A DNA stretch of 64,000 bases from Qipengyuania seohaensis (lineage in GTDB: Bacteria; Pseudomonadota; Alphaproteobacteria; Sphingomonadales; Sphingomonadaceae): positions 1,213,001-1,277,000 of the forward strand of contig NZ_CP024920.1 of the NCBI RefSeq assembly GCF_002795865.1, given 5' to 3'. Shown here piece after piece: positions 35,252 through 43,078 of this stretch. The stretch's first letter is position 1; each line of letters opens with the position of its first letter. A program made the position numbers and the translations under genes. A model generated the notes under the pieces. The model saw only the letters and a list, made by a program, of their open reading frames with translations, ran no database searches and was not told the DNA's origin.

Positions 35252-35297
35252 GGAACACCCTCCCCTCCCGCATCGTTGATGGGGAAAGGAGCGAGAA

Positions 35298-35561
35298 ATG
35301 GCAGGCGGATGGGCGCGAGATGGCGCCGTTCAGGACCAGATAGACGATACGGTGAACGATGCGGTCAGCGCCGCACGCGCCCGTATGCCGCGTGGCGAGA
35401 GCGCCGAATATTGCGACGAATGCGGCGAACGGATCCCGCAGAAGCGGCGCGACGCCCTTCCCGGCGTGCGCACCTGCGTGGCCTGCCAGTCCGCCCGCGA
35501 TGCCACCACCCGCCAGTCCGGCATCAATCGTCGAGGCAGCAAGGACAGCCAGTTGCGCTAG
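35298..35561 (+). CDS. DksA/TraR-type C4 zinc finger protein (87 aa)
   Basis: The 87-aa protein has the zinc-binding pattern YCDECGERIPQKRRDALPGV then TCVACQ, with four Cys in CxxC-x17-CxxC spacing, the hallmark of short DksA/TraR proteins. These bind the secondary channel of RNA polymerase and alter initiation. The long DksA coiled coil is missing, so this is a TraR-like short form. AAAGGAG lies about 9 bases upstream of the ATG. It sits just upstream of psd on the same strand. Confidence 0.85.
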   Translation: MAGGWARDGAVQDQIDDTVNDAVSAARARMPRGESAEYCDECGERIPQKRRDALPGVRTCVACQSARDATTRQSGINRRGSKDSQLR

Positions 35562-35587
35562 GGCGCAATTCGGTTCACGGCCCGGGC

Positions 35588-36448
35588 ATGACATCACCCT
35601 TCATCTGGCTTCAGCACATGCTGCCGCATCATGCCGTTTCGCGCGCGGCGGGCACCCTCGCATCGAGCGAGACAGGCGCAGTCAAGAACCTGCTGATCCG
35701 CCGCTTCATCGACGCCTACGATGTCGACATGAGCGAGGCGGCACGCGGTATCGACGAGTACCGCAGCTTCAACGACTTCTTCACCCGCGAACTGAAGCCC
35801 GGTGCCAGGCCCCTGGCCGATGCCGGCGAGCATATCCTTTCGCCAGCCGACGGCGCCATCAGCCAGATCGGCCGCATCGAGGAAGGCCGCATCTTCCAGG
35901 CAAAGGGACGACATTTTACCGCAAGCCAATTGCTGGGCGGCGACGAGGACGCGGCGCGCCTGTTCGAAGGCGGCAGCTTCGCCACGATCTACCTCAGCCC
36001 CCGCGATTACCATCGTGTGCATATGCCCGCCGCAGGTAGGCTCACGAGCGCGACCTACGTCCCGGGAGACCTGTTCTCGGTGAACCAGGTCACGGCCGAG
36101 AACGTCGATGGACTGTTCGCGCGCAACGAACGCCTCGCCTGCCTGTTTGACGGTCCCGACGGATGCTTTGCCAGCGTCATGGTCGGCGCGATGATCGTGG
36201 CGGGGATCGAAACGGTGTGGTCGGGGCTGGAAGAAACCCATTCGCCCAAGCTCAAGCGGACCGATTTTTCCGGTGGCGCGCACCGGTTTGCGGCAGGCGA
36301 TGAAATGGGTCGCTTTATCCTGGGATCGACCGTCGTACTGCTGTTCGAGCGCGGTCGTGGCGAATGGCTCGACCGGTTCAAGGCAGGCGACAGCGTCCGG
36401 ATGGGCGAGGCGCTAGGCCGGCGACTTCAGCCGAACGCCGAGGCGTAA
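35588..36448 (+). CDS. psd: Phosphatidylserine decarboxylase proenzyme
   Basis: Psd makes phosphatidylethanolamine. The 286-aa proenzyme is self-cleaved before the Ser of an LGST motif, here FILGSTVVLLF near residue 250, creating the pyruvoyl group on the alpha chain. Other family features are FNDFFTRELK, LSPADGAI and SPRDYHRVHMP, whose His helps catalysis. It is the longer E. coli-like form rather than the short form. The ATG at 35588 opens with MTSPFIWLQHMLPHHAVSR, matching that group. Its end overlaps the convergent GNAT gene by 22 bases. Confidence 0.93.
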   Translation: MTSPFIWLQHMLPHHAVSRAAGTLASSETGAVKNLLIRRFIDAYDVDMSEAARGIDEYRSFNDFFTRELKPGARPLADAGEHILSPADGAISQIGRIEEGRIFQAKGRHFTASQLLGGDEDAARLFEGGSFATIYLSPRDYHRVHMPAAGRLTSATYVPGDLFSVNQVTAENVDGLFARNERLACLFDGPDGCFASVMVGAMIVAGIETVWSGLEETHSPKLKRTDFSGGAHRFAAGDEMGRFILGSTVVLLFERGRGEWLDRFKAGDSVRMGEALGRRLQPNAEA

Positions 36449-36927
36449 CTCACGATACCCGTCGGCGCGCTGCCGGTGATGACCAGCCGCTGGAAATACT
36501 CGGGCGGCGGTCCGGGGTATTCCAGTTGCGGATCATGTTCGAAACCGAAGCGCGAATAATAGGCCGGATCGCCCAGAAGGACGATACCCGCAGCGCCCAT
36601 TTGCCGCATATCCGCTATCGTGCGCTGCATCAGGCGCGAACCGATCCCGCCGCGTTGCAGGGACGGCAGTACGGAAATCGGCCCGAGGCCGTACCAATCG
36701 CCCGGCTTCCCATCGATCGTGACCGGTGAAACGGCCACATGGCCGACAATCCGTTCTGCATCCTCCGCCACCAGCGAAAGGGTCAGATCACCATCACCGC
36801 GCAAGCGGTCGACCAGCTCGTGTTCGTCGCCATCCGCGAAAGCCATGTCGCGAAACGCCGCCTCGGTCAGTGTCCGGATTGCGGCGACATCGCGGGGGTT
36901 TTCGCCCCGGATCATGATGGCGCTCAT
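36427..36927 (-). CDS. GNAT-family N-acetyltransferase (YhbS-like)
   Basis: A 166-aa acetyltransferase. The acetyl-CoA-binding region is visible as ISVLPSLQRGGIGSRLM, with the Q/RxxGxG/A signature, and VLLGDPAYYSRFGFEH is typical of the YhbS subgroup. The acceptor substrate is unknown. Its ATG overlaps the ribA stop by 4 bases (ATGA), so it is the last gene of the xth-ribA-GNAT operon. Its 3' end overlaps psd on the other strand. Confidence 0.87.
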   Translation of the reverse strand: MSAIMIRGENPRDVAAIRTLTEAAFRDMAFADGDEHELVDRLRGDGDLTLSLVAEDAERIVGHVAVSPVTIDGKPGDWYGLGPISVLPSLQRGGIGSRLMQRTIADMRQMGAAGIVLLGDPAYYSRFGFEHDPQLEYPGPPPEYFQRLVITGSAPTGIVSYASAFG

Positions 36928-37985
36928 GGAAGCAGGTGCCCCGCACGATCCCGCTTCGTGGCAAGATAACGGGCGTTGTGGGGATTGTCCGGCAGGGCGT
37001 GCGGGACACGCTCGTCGATTTGTACGCCGTGCGCGGCCAGTGCGTCGACCTTGGCCGGATTGTTCGTCATCAGGCGGATACTGCGCACACCGAGGAGGTC
37101 GAGCATCCTTGCCGCAGTGGGAAAGTCACGTGCTTCGTCCGGCAGGCCCAGCCGCGTGTTCGCATCGACCGTGTCGAAACCCTGGTCCTGCAAGCGATAG
37201 GCACGCAGCTTGTTGATGAGGCCGATGCCGCGTCCCTCCTGCCGCATGTAGAGCAGCACACCCCAACCGCCCTCTTCGGCCTCATTCGCCATCGCATGGA
37301 GGGCCGCGTCGAGCTGTGGGCCACAATCGCATTTGAGGCTGCCGAGAACGTCGCCGGTAAGGCATTCGGAATGGAGGCGCACCAGCGGCGGCTTGTCCGA
37401 GCGTTCCTTGCCGATCACCAGCGCCACATGCTCGCGCGTATCGTCGGGGTGGCGGAAAGCCACGATCCGCGCATCGGGCGCTGCATCCACCGGCAGGGAG
37501 GCCCGCGATGCTATGCGCAAGGTGTCGGCTTGCGAAAAAGCATCCAAGTCCGACGCTTCGAGGTGCACAGCCTCCCCCGCACCTTCCGGAGCGACGAGAA
37601 ACGCGGGCAATATCCCGGCGATGCGCGCCAGTTCCAGGGCAGCTGCCGCCTGCCCTTCCCACTCCAGCGTCAGCGCCTTGAACGGACCCTTCATCGGCTT
37701 GGTCAAATCCAGCGCCGGATCGGCAATCGCCAAGGCGGCAGGCAGGTCGAATGTCTCCGCCCCGCGAAGCAGGACCGGCTGGCGCGGTGCCGCCGCTTCG
37801 CGCTGGTTGGCCAGTTTCAATGTGACCGCGCGGGTTGCCGAAATCAGCATTTCGCCTGCCGTCACTTCGGCGAACGCCGTCTCGACCGGTTGCAACAGCG
37901 GCGCACCGGCAATCGCCAGCGGCCAGCCGTGCCTCAGCGCATCGACGGCCTGCGCCGCCCGGCGTGAAGGCGATGCCTCGTTCAG
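36924..37985 (-). CDS. ribA: GTP cyclohydrolase II, apparently starting at CTG
   Basis: RibA opens the GTP ring in the first step of riboflavin synthesis. The catalytic part holds the zinc ligands in SECLTGDVLGSLKCDCGPQ and the YMRQEGRGIGL motif. About 180 residues precede it, a degenerate RibB-like extension known in some alphaproteobacterial RibA proteins. The conserved N-terminus (RAAQAVDALRHGWPLAI) lies upstream of the first ATG, GTG or TTG in frame (TTG at 37895). The best start is CTG at the complement of 37983-37985, overlapping the xth stop as CTGA, with CGGAG 8 bases upstream. This gives 353 aa. Confidence 0.88.
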   Translation of the reverse strand: MNEASPSRRAAQAVDALRHGWPLAIAGAPLLQPVETAFAEVTAGEMLISATRAVTLKLANQREAAAPRQPVLLRGAETFDLPAALAIADPALDLTKPMKGPFKALTLEWEGQAAAALELARIAGILPAFLVAPEGAGEAVHLEASDLDAFSQADTLRIASRASLPVDAAPDARIVAFRHPDDTREHVALVIGKERSDKPPLVRLHSECLTGDVLGSLKCDCGPQLDAALHAMANEAEEGGWGVLLYMRQEGRGIGLINKLRAYRLQDQGFDTVDANTRLGLPDEARDFPTAARMLDLLGVRSIRLMTNNPAKVDALAAHGVQIDERVPHALPDNPHNARYLATKRDRAGHLLP

Positions 37986-38779
37986 AGAGAAAACTCCGTC
38001 ACCAGCGGCACGTGGTCTGAAGGCTTTTCCCAGTCGCGGGCGTATTCATGGACCGAGTGGCCGGTCGCCTGTTCCGCGAGTTCGGGGCTTGCCCACATGT
38101 GATCGAGCCGGCGGCCTCGGTCGTTGGCCTTCCAGTCTTTCGCCCGGTAGCTCCACCAGCTGTAATAGCGTTCGGGCGAAGGGATGTGTTCGCGCCCGAT
38201 ATCGGCCCAGCCGTGCGCATCCATGAAGCGCTGCAGCGCGTCGACCTCGACCGGCGTGTGGCTGACGACCTTCAGCAATTGCTTGTGGTTCCACACGTCG
38301 CTTTCGAGCGGCGCGATATTGAAATCGCCCACGATAAGCGTGGGGCGATCGACCTTGTCCGCCCAGCGCGTCATCCGCTCGAGAAAATCGAGCTTCTGGC
38401 CGAATTTCACATTCTTCTCGCGGTCGGGCTCGTCGCCGCCAGCGGGGACATAGACGTTTTCTACGATCATGCCCTGGTGTGCCGGATCGGTCAGTTCCAC
38501 CCCGACGTGGCGCGCCTCGCCATTGTCCTGCCAGTCATGCTTCGAAAAATCACGGAAGGGAATTTTCCCGACCGTCGCCACGCCATGGTAGCCCTTCTGC
38601 CCATGGATGGCGAAATGCTCGTACCCGAGTTCGCGGAAGGCTTCGAAGGGGAACTGGTGTTCCTGGCACTTGATCTCCTGCAAGCACAGGATGTCGGGCC
38701 CCTGCTCCTCCAGGAAGCGGGCGACAATCGGCATACGCAGGCGGACGGAATTGATATTCCAGGATGCAACAGAAACCAT
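37982..38779 (-). CDS. xth: Exodeoxyribonuclease III (AP endonuclease)
   Basis: Xth cuts DNA at abasic sites and trims 3' ends in base-excision repair. The 265-aa protein has the motifs in order: ASWNINSVR, CLQEIKC with the catalytic Glu, YVPAGGDEPDR, VGDFNIAPLE with catalytic Asp/Asn, RLDHMWAS and SDHVPLV with the catalytic His. The ATG at 38779 matches the family start (MVSVASWNINS). It leads an operon with ribA and a GNAT gene; its stop overlaps the inferred CTG start of ribA. A small RNA gene ends 52 bp upstream. Confidence 0.95.
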   Translation of the reverse strand: MVSVASWNINSVRLRMPIVARFLEEQGPDILCLQEIKCQEHQFPFEAFRELGYEHFAIHGQKGYHGVATVGKIPFRDFSKHDWQDNGEARHVGVELTDPAHQGMIVENVYVPAGGDEPDREKNVKFGQKLDFLERMTRWADKVDRPTLIVGDFNIAPLESDVWNHKQLLKVVSHTPVEVDALQRFMDAHGWADIGREHIPSPERYYSWWSYRAKDWKANDRGRRLDHMWASPELAEQATGHSVHEYARDWEKPSDHVPLVTEFSL

Positions 38780-38830
38780 GGCCGCCGAGATAGGGCGGCG
38801 AAGCGCGGCGGTCCACCCTGCCGCACACAA

Positions 38831-38869
38831 CAAAAAACCCTCGAGCCGGGGGCAAATGGCTCGAGGGTT
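38831..38869 (-). terminator. Strong terminator closing the candidate small RNA
   Basis: A perfect 12-bp stem (38836-38847 with 38858-38869) and a 10-base loop. On the minus strand it is followed by a run of six T. It lies downstream of the predicted small RNA and upstream of xth. Confidence 0.9.
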
Positions 38870-38954
38870 CCTTGTGAGCGTTCGTCACGCTTGGAACGAA
38901 GCGGTTTGAGGGGTGGCAATCAACAGGGGGGAAATTGCCGTCCGCCGCTTCGTA
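38831..38954 (-). ncRNA. Candidate structured small RNA between lolA and xth
   Basis: On the minus strand a promoter-like pair (38961-38989) predicts a start near 38954. From there the RNA can fold: ACGAAGCGG (38953-38945) pairs with CCGCTTCGT (38904-38896); inside it GGCAAT (38939-38934) pairs with ATTGCC (38920-38915) with a C-rich loop; then AGCGT/ACGCT forms a second hairpin (38891-38877); a strong terminator closes it. No start codon or convincing frame is present. The unpaired UUUCCCCCC and ACCCCUC stretches resemble anti-Shine-Dalgarno loops of alphaproteobacterial trans-acting small RNAs. Length is about 124 nt. Confidence 0.6.
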
Positions 38955-38960
38955 GACTTA

Positions 38961-38989
38961 TAAATAGGACCGATCGTCTTGCTGCTCAA
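38961..38989 (-). promoter_or_regulatory. Putative promoter of the candidate small RNA
   Basis: On the minus strand TTGAGC (38989-38984) is separated by 17 bases from TATTTA (38966-38961), which runs into TAAG. The -35 matches TTGACA at 4 of 6 positions; the -10 is weaker. The predicted start falls directly at the first base-paired position of the RNA. Confidence 0.5.
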
Positions 38990-39043
38990 TGAACATCGAA
39001 CCGCCGGAGGTCGTATAAGGCGAACGGTTCGTCGCCGGTCCGT

Positions 39044-39706
39044 TTATCCCGGACGACGGGACGTTTTGCGCGGGTCCTTGAAGGTGAACGCGCTGTCGGC
39101 AACCGACACGCCGTAGCGGTGGTTGCGCAGGCGAACAGTGGTGCGGTGATTCTGTGCATCGAGCGCGACCCAATGGGTGAGGCGCAGGCCGCCAGGGGCG
39201 CTGGCATCACGCGCGAAGATGAGGGTGATCGCGCCGAATTCGGGTCGCTTGGGATCGCGCACTTCGATGCTGACGACATCGCTGTGTCCGGTCGGAACCA
39301 GCTTGCCGTACCGCTTCACGTCACGGCTCGGGTCGAGCAGCGCGCCGAGAGGCGAATTCTTGATCGGCCAACGCTGGACCTGGCTCACCTCGTAATCGAC
39401 CATGTACATCGACTTGCCGTTCGAGACGACGAGCAGGGGAACGCCCTTTTCGTATTCGAAACGGATCTTGCCGGGTCGCTTCAGCGTCATGACGCCGGAG
39501 ACGGACTGGCCGTTGCGGTCGGTCTGGACGAAGTCGGCCTTCATGGTAGCGATACCGCGAAGGGCATCGACCGCACGGTCGAGATCGCCTGCGGCAGCCT
39601 CCACCGGGGCGGGGGCTGCCAGAAAGCTTGCCGGAATCGCAGTGGCCACCGCAAACGCGATGGCCGAGGCGAAGGGTCGATTCTTGAAAAGGGTCAAGGT
39701 GTTCAT
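39044..39706 (-). CDS. lolA: Outer-membrane lipoprotein carrier protein LolA
   Basis: LolA ferries lipoproteins through the periplasm from the LolCDE transporter to the outer membrane. The 220-aa precursor has a signal peptide (about residues 1-33) and then the LolA beta-barrel pattern: ATMKADFVQTDRNGQSVSG, LKRPGKIRFEYEKG, and GKSMYMVDYEVSQVQRWP. The start is the ATG at the complement of 39704-39706; a longer frame would spoil the signal peptide. The RNA gene follows on the same strand. Confidence 0.9.
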   Translation of the reverse strand: MNTLTLFKNRPFASAIAFAVATAIPASFLAAPAPVEAAAGDLDRAVDALRGIATMKADFVQTDRNGQSVSGVMTLKRPGKIRFEYEKGVPLLVVSNGKSMYMVDYEVSQVQRWPIKNSPLGALLDPSRDVKRYGKLVPTGHSDVVSIEVRDPKRPEFGAITLIFARDASAPGGLRLTHWVALDAQNHRTTVRLRNHRYGVSVADSAFTFKDPRKTSRRPG

Positions 39707-39783
39707 GCTCCACGATTTAGCGTCGGAGCATTGAACTGTCACTGAACTGCGTGCGTTCCCGCCGTTCAGCTTGCCGGATCGAA

Positions 39784-39951
39784 TTACTTGATCTTGGCTT
39801 CCTTGAACTCGACGTGCTTGCGCACGACCGGATCGTACTTCTTGAAGGTGAACTTCTCGGTGTGATTCCGGGGGTTCTTCTTGGTCACGTAGTAGAAGCC
39901 CGTGTCGGCGGTCGAGACGAGCTTGATCTTGACGGTTGCGGGCTTCGCCAT
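39784..39951 (-). CDS. rpmG: 50S ribosomal protein L33
   Basis: A 55-aa protein too short for many gene finders. It starts [20 protein letters not shown] and continues through [10 protein letters not shown] and [19 protein letters not shown], a clear L33 of the large ribosomal subunit. No CxxC pairs are present, so it is the zinc-free form. It stands alone between lolA and the arfB terminator. Two G-rich bases precede the ATG, but the real ribosome site is not strong. Confidence 0.95.
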   Translation of the reverse strand: MAKPATVKIKLVSTADTGFYYVTKKNPRNHTEKFTFKKYDPVVRKHVEFKEAKIK

Positions 39952-40005
39952 GGCGTGTTCCTAAAGATCTCGTTGCAAGGGCCGTCCCGAGAGGGAAACC
40001 GGCCG

Positions 40006-40036
40006 AAAAAATAAGGGCGGCGCAGGTCGCACCGCC
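40006..40036 (-). terminator. Terminator of the pabBC-rluA-arfB operon
   Basis: GGCGGCGC (40016-40023) pairs with GCACCGCC (40029-40036), 8 bp with one G-U pair and a 5-base loop. Reading on the minus strand it is followed by CTTATTTTTT. It lies 58 bp after the arfB stop. Confidence 0.85.
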
Positions 40037-40094
40037 GTCCGGCGCGCCCTTTGTGTGATTCCCGGTGAAAAGTCAAGCATTGGCGCGCACTGCA

Positions 40095-40499
40095 TCAGAG
40101 CTGGACCTTCCCCCGATTGGCCTTCACCTCGCCCCGCACCTTCTTGGCCTTGAGGCGCTTGACCTTGCCGACCCGATTCACGCGGCTCTTCTTGCGCTTT
40201 TTCGGCGGGGTTAGCGCTTCGGTCAGGATTGCCGCCAGCCGGACCCGGGCGGCTTCGCGATTGCGTTCCTGCGTACGGTGTTCGTTCGCGGTGAGGACGA
40301 TCTCGCCGTCCTGCGTCAGCTTGCTGCCCGCGATATCCTTCAGCCGGTTGAACGCATCAGGCGGCAGGCCAAGCTGGAAAACATCGACCCGCAACTGCAC
40401 GGCGGTCGCGACCTTGTTGACGTTCTGCCCGCCGGGTCCGGAGGAGGCGATAAATTTCTCCTCCGCAATCGCATTCGCCTTGTCGACGATGCGGCCCAT
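40095..40499 (-). CDS. arfB: Alternative ribosome-rescue factor ArfB (YaeJ)
   Basis: ArfB frees ribosomes stalled at mRNA ends by hydrolysing peptidyl-tRNA with its GGQ loop. The 134-aa protein has SSGPGGQNVNKVATAVQL near its N-terminus and the typical basic C-terminal tail (KKRKKSRVNRVGKVKRLKAKK) that enters the empty mRNA channel. The ATG at the complement of 40497-40499 overlaps the upstream pseudouridine synthase stop (TAATG). Length and both halves fit ArfB rather than a truncated release factor. Confidence 0.94.
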   Translation of the reverse strand: MGRIVDKANAIAEEKFIASSGPGGQNVNKVATAVQLRVDVFQLGLPPDAFNRLKDIAGSKLTQDGEIVLTANEHRTQERNREAARVRLAAILTEALTPPKKRKKSRVNRVGKVKRLKAKKVRGEVKANRGKVQL

Positions 40500-41161
40500 T
40501 AGTCCGCTTCGTCGGCGAAACCGAGGGCTGCGAAATCGCGCGGCATCGGCGCCCTCGCCTCGATCATCGATTTCTTTTCGCGTGGCACGACCAGCCCGGC
40601 CGCATGCAGCATGGTGCGCGGCGCGCCCTTGCCGGACCCGTAAACCGGGTCGCCGAGCAGCGGCATACCGAGCCCCGCTTCGCAATGGATGCGAATCTGG
40701 TGCGTGCGTCCGGTTTCCGGCCGGAACTCGACCAGCGCATGGCCACCGCTTTGGCCTATGACCTTCCAGTGCGTGACGGACGGCTTGCCCTTCTTCGCCG
40801 CGATCATCCGCCAGCCCTTTTCGGCGCTGCTGATCTTCGAGAGCGACAGCTCGATCGTGCCCTCGGTTTCCGACGGAATGCCCGTGAGAATGCCAAGATA
40901 GCGCTTCTCGACCACGCGGTCTTCGAAGGCCTTGGAGAAGCGCTTCAGCGATTTCGGGTTGCGGGCCAAGAGCAGGCATCCGCTGGTATCGGTGTCGAGC
41001 CGGTGTACGGGTGAGGGATCGCGCTGGAAGCCCAGACGCAGCTGCTCGAAATGATCCTCCAGGCACCGCCCGCCCTTCTTCGGCCGGTCGACCGGAAGGC
41101 CGGCAGGCTTGTTGATGACGAGCGCTTCGCCGTCTTCGAACAGGATCGGGATATCGGTCAT
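40499..41161 (-). CDS. RluA-family rRNA/tRNA pseudouridine synthase
   Basis: A 220-aa synthase that converts uridine to pseudouridine in structured RNA. The catalytic Asp is in PVHRLDTDTSG; the conserved KRYLGILTG and GRTHQIRIHCEAGLGMPLLGDPVYG motifs follow. No S4 domain is present, so it is one of the single-domain RluA relatives; the target base cannot be named. It directly abuts pabBC (stop and start adjacent) and overlaps arfB. Confidence 0.9.
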   Translation of the reverse strand: MTDIPILFEDGEALVINKPAGLPVDRPKKGGRCLEDHFEQLRLGFQRDPSPVHRLDTDTSGCLLLARNPKSLKRFSKAFEDRVVEKRYLGILTGIPSETEGTIELSLSKISSAEKGWRMIAAKKGKPSVTHWKVIGQSGGHALVEFRPETGRTHQIRIHCEAGLGMPLLGDPVYGSGKGAPRTMLHAAGLVVPREKKSMIEARAPMPRDFAALGFADEAD

Positions 41162-42970
41162 TCAGTCCTTCAGTTCCGCTCGCACCATCTGGCGCAGCGC
41201 ATTGCCGAGGAAGAAACCGTCCTCGAGATCGGAAATCGCAAGCTCCGCTTCCTTCGCCCTGCCCTCTGCAAGCAGGCTCTGGCGTAGCACGCCGGGAAGG
41301 AGGCCAAGTGTGGCAGGCGGCGTCAGCAGGACACCGTCACGCTCAACGAAGATATTGGTGACGCAGCCTTCGGTGACAAGTCCGTCCTCGCGCACCAGCA
41401 GGCATTCCTGCGCGCCATGGTGCCGGGCGACTGCTTGTGCGTCCTCGTAGAAACTGCGGTCGGTGGTCTTGTGACGAAGCCGCCAATCGCCCGGATCGAC
41501 CGGCATCGGCATGACTATGCACTTCGCCGGTTCCGGCCATGGTGCTGGCATATCATGCACTTCAAGGGCGAGTGCCCCCGAACGCGACGCCAAGAGGCGG
41601 ATCCGGCTGGGCTTTTCGACCACGAAGCATAGCGCGTGCAATTGGTTGCGCGCCTCGTGCCGGTCGAAGGAGAAGCCGAGCACGCCAGCGCTTTCCTTCA
41701 TGCGCACTAGGTGTTCTTCGAGATGCGCAATCCCCTCGTCGGGCGAAAAACGCATCGTCTCGATGAGGTCGAATTGCGCCGCACGGTGATCGGGCGACGA
41801 AGAGCGGGCGAATGCACCCTTGAGGATAGCCTCGCGCCACTCTGTGCGGGCTTCGCTGTCGGCAACGATTGCACCGCCGACACCCAGCACGGCCTTGCCG
41901 CGCCCGTTCTCGATCTCTGTCAGGCGCAGCGTGCGGATGGCTACGTTGAAGGCCGCGTCGCCATCGGCACCGATCCGACCGATGGCCCCGCAATAGGGAC
42001 CGCGGGGGTCGCGTTCGACCTCGTCGATCAACTCCATCGCGCGGATTTTCGGGACGCCGGTGATCGACCCGCACGGGAAAAGCGCCTTCACGAGGTCGAT
42101 TGCGCCCGCATCCGGCTTGAGCCGCGCGCGAACGACGCTCACCATCTGGTGGACGGTGGGATAGCTTTCGATGGCGAAGGGTTCGTCCACCCGCACGCTA
42201 CCGGCTTCGGCAACCCGGCTGAGATCGTTGCGCATCAGGTCGACGATCATCAGGTTTTCGGCCTTGTCCTTGACCGATTGCGCCAGTTCCTCTGCCAGCG
42301 CCGCATCCTGCTGTGGGTCCGCTGCACGCGGGCGCGTGCCTTTCATCGGTTTGGCCTTGGCTTCGCGGTCCTTGAGCGAGACGAAAAGCTCGGGGCTGAG
42401 GCTGAGCAGCCAGTGCGAACCGTCGAAGATCACCCCGCCGTAACCCGCCTGTGCGGCAGGCCTCAGCGCAGCATAAAGCCCCAGCGGATCGCCGGTGAAA
42501 TTTCCAGCCAGCTGGAAGGTGAGGTTCGCCTGGTAGATGTCGCCTGCGCTGATCGTTTCCTGTAGGCGATCGAACGCCTCGGCGTATCCGCCCGGCGAAA
42601 CTTGCGGCTCAAGCGGTCCGACGCTTCCGTTTCCGGCAGAACGTTCGTGGAGCCATGCTGGTACGGCCTCGGCCGCAATCCGCGACGGCGCATCGAACAG
42701 CCCCAGCCAGACCAGTGGGCCTGAGGCGCCCGTCCTCGAAGCTGCGCGATGTTCAAGCCTGCTCTCAAGCGCCAGCCCCGCCTCGTAAGCGATGAAGCCG
42801 GCCAGTTCCCCGCCTTCGCGCCGCGCCTGCTCCGCAGCCTCCAGCGTCGCTGCCACATCTTCGGGCCGCGAGGCGACAAAGACCGCGCGCGGCCGTTCGA
42901 ACAGCAACGCGTCCGCCGCACCATCGCTGCGTGCATCGTCGAGTAGAACGAAAGGGTCGCGCCGCGCCAT
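41162..42970 (-). CDS. pabBC: PabB-PabC fusion: aminodeoxychorismate synthase/lyase
   Basis: This single 602-aa chain joins the two enzymes that make p-aminobenzoate for folate. The PabB part (about 1-380) has GDIYQANLTFQL, PMKGTRPR, NLMIVDLMRNDLSRV, LFPCGSITGVPK and GPYCGAIG, all chorismate-binding motifs. The C-terminal part (about 395-602) is a PLP-dependent lyase like PabC, with ECLLVREDGLVTEGCVTNIF and GLLPGVLR. A separate pabC is unnecessary. No glutaminase subunit (PabA) is in the window. It is the first gene of the pabBC-rluA-arfB operon. Confidence 0.93.
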   Translation of the reverse strand: MARRDPFVLLDDARSDGAADALLFERPRAVFVASRPEDVAATLEAAEQARREGGELAGFIAYEAGLALESRLEHRAASRTGASGPLVWLGLFDAPSRIAAEAVPAWLHERSAGNGSVGPLEPQVSPGGYAEAFDRLQETISAGDIYQANLTFQLAGNFTGDPLGLYAALRPAAQAGYGGVIFDGSHWLLSLSPELFVSLKDREAKAKPMKGTRPRAADPQQDAALAEELAQSVKDKAENLMIVDLMRNDLSRVAEAGSVRVDEPFAIESYPTVHQMVSVVRARLKPDAGAIDLVKALFPCGSITGVPKIRAMELIDEVERDPRGPYCGAIGRIGADGDAAFNVAIRTLRLTEIENGRGKAVLGVGGAIVADSEARTEWREAILKGAFARSSSPDHRAAQFDLIETMRFSPDEGIAHLEEHLVRMKESAGVLGFSFDRHEARNQLHALCFVVEKPSRIRLLASRSGALALEVHDMPAPWPEPAKCIVMPMPVDPGDWRLRHKTTDRSFYEDAQAVARHHGAQECLLVREDGLVTEGCVTNIFVERDGVLLTPPATLGLLPGVLRQSLLAEGRAKEAELAISDLEDGFFLGNALRQMVRAELKD

Positions 42971-43078
42971 ATGCCCAGCCTTTACCGCAGCGGCAGGCTA
43001 TGTCGAGGGATAGCTTGACCCTGCCGCCTCGACTGCGCCAAACCGCTGGCAACACATGACAAGAGGACACGGGGCCAG

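Noticed and set aside
39019..39036. Hairpin GGCGA/TCGCC near the end of lolA as its terminator
   Set aside because: The stem is only 5 bp and no T-run follows on the minus strand, so I did not list it.
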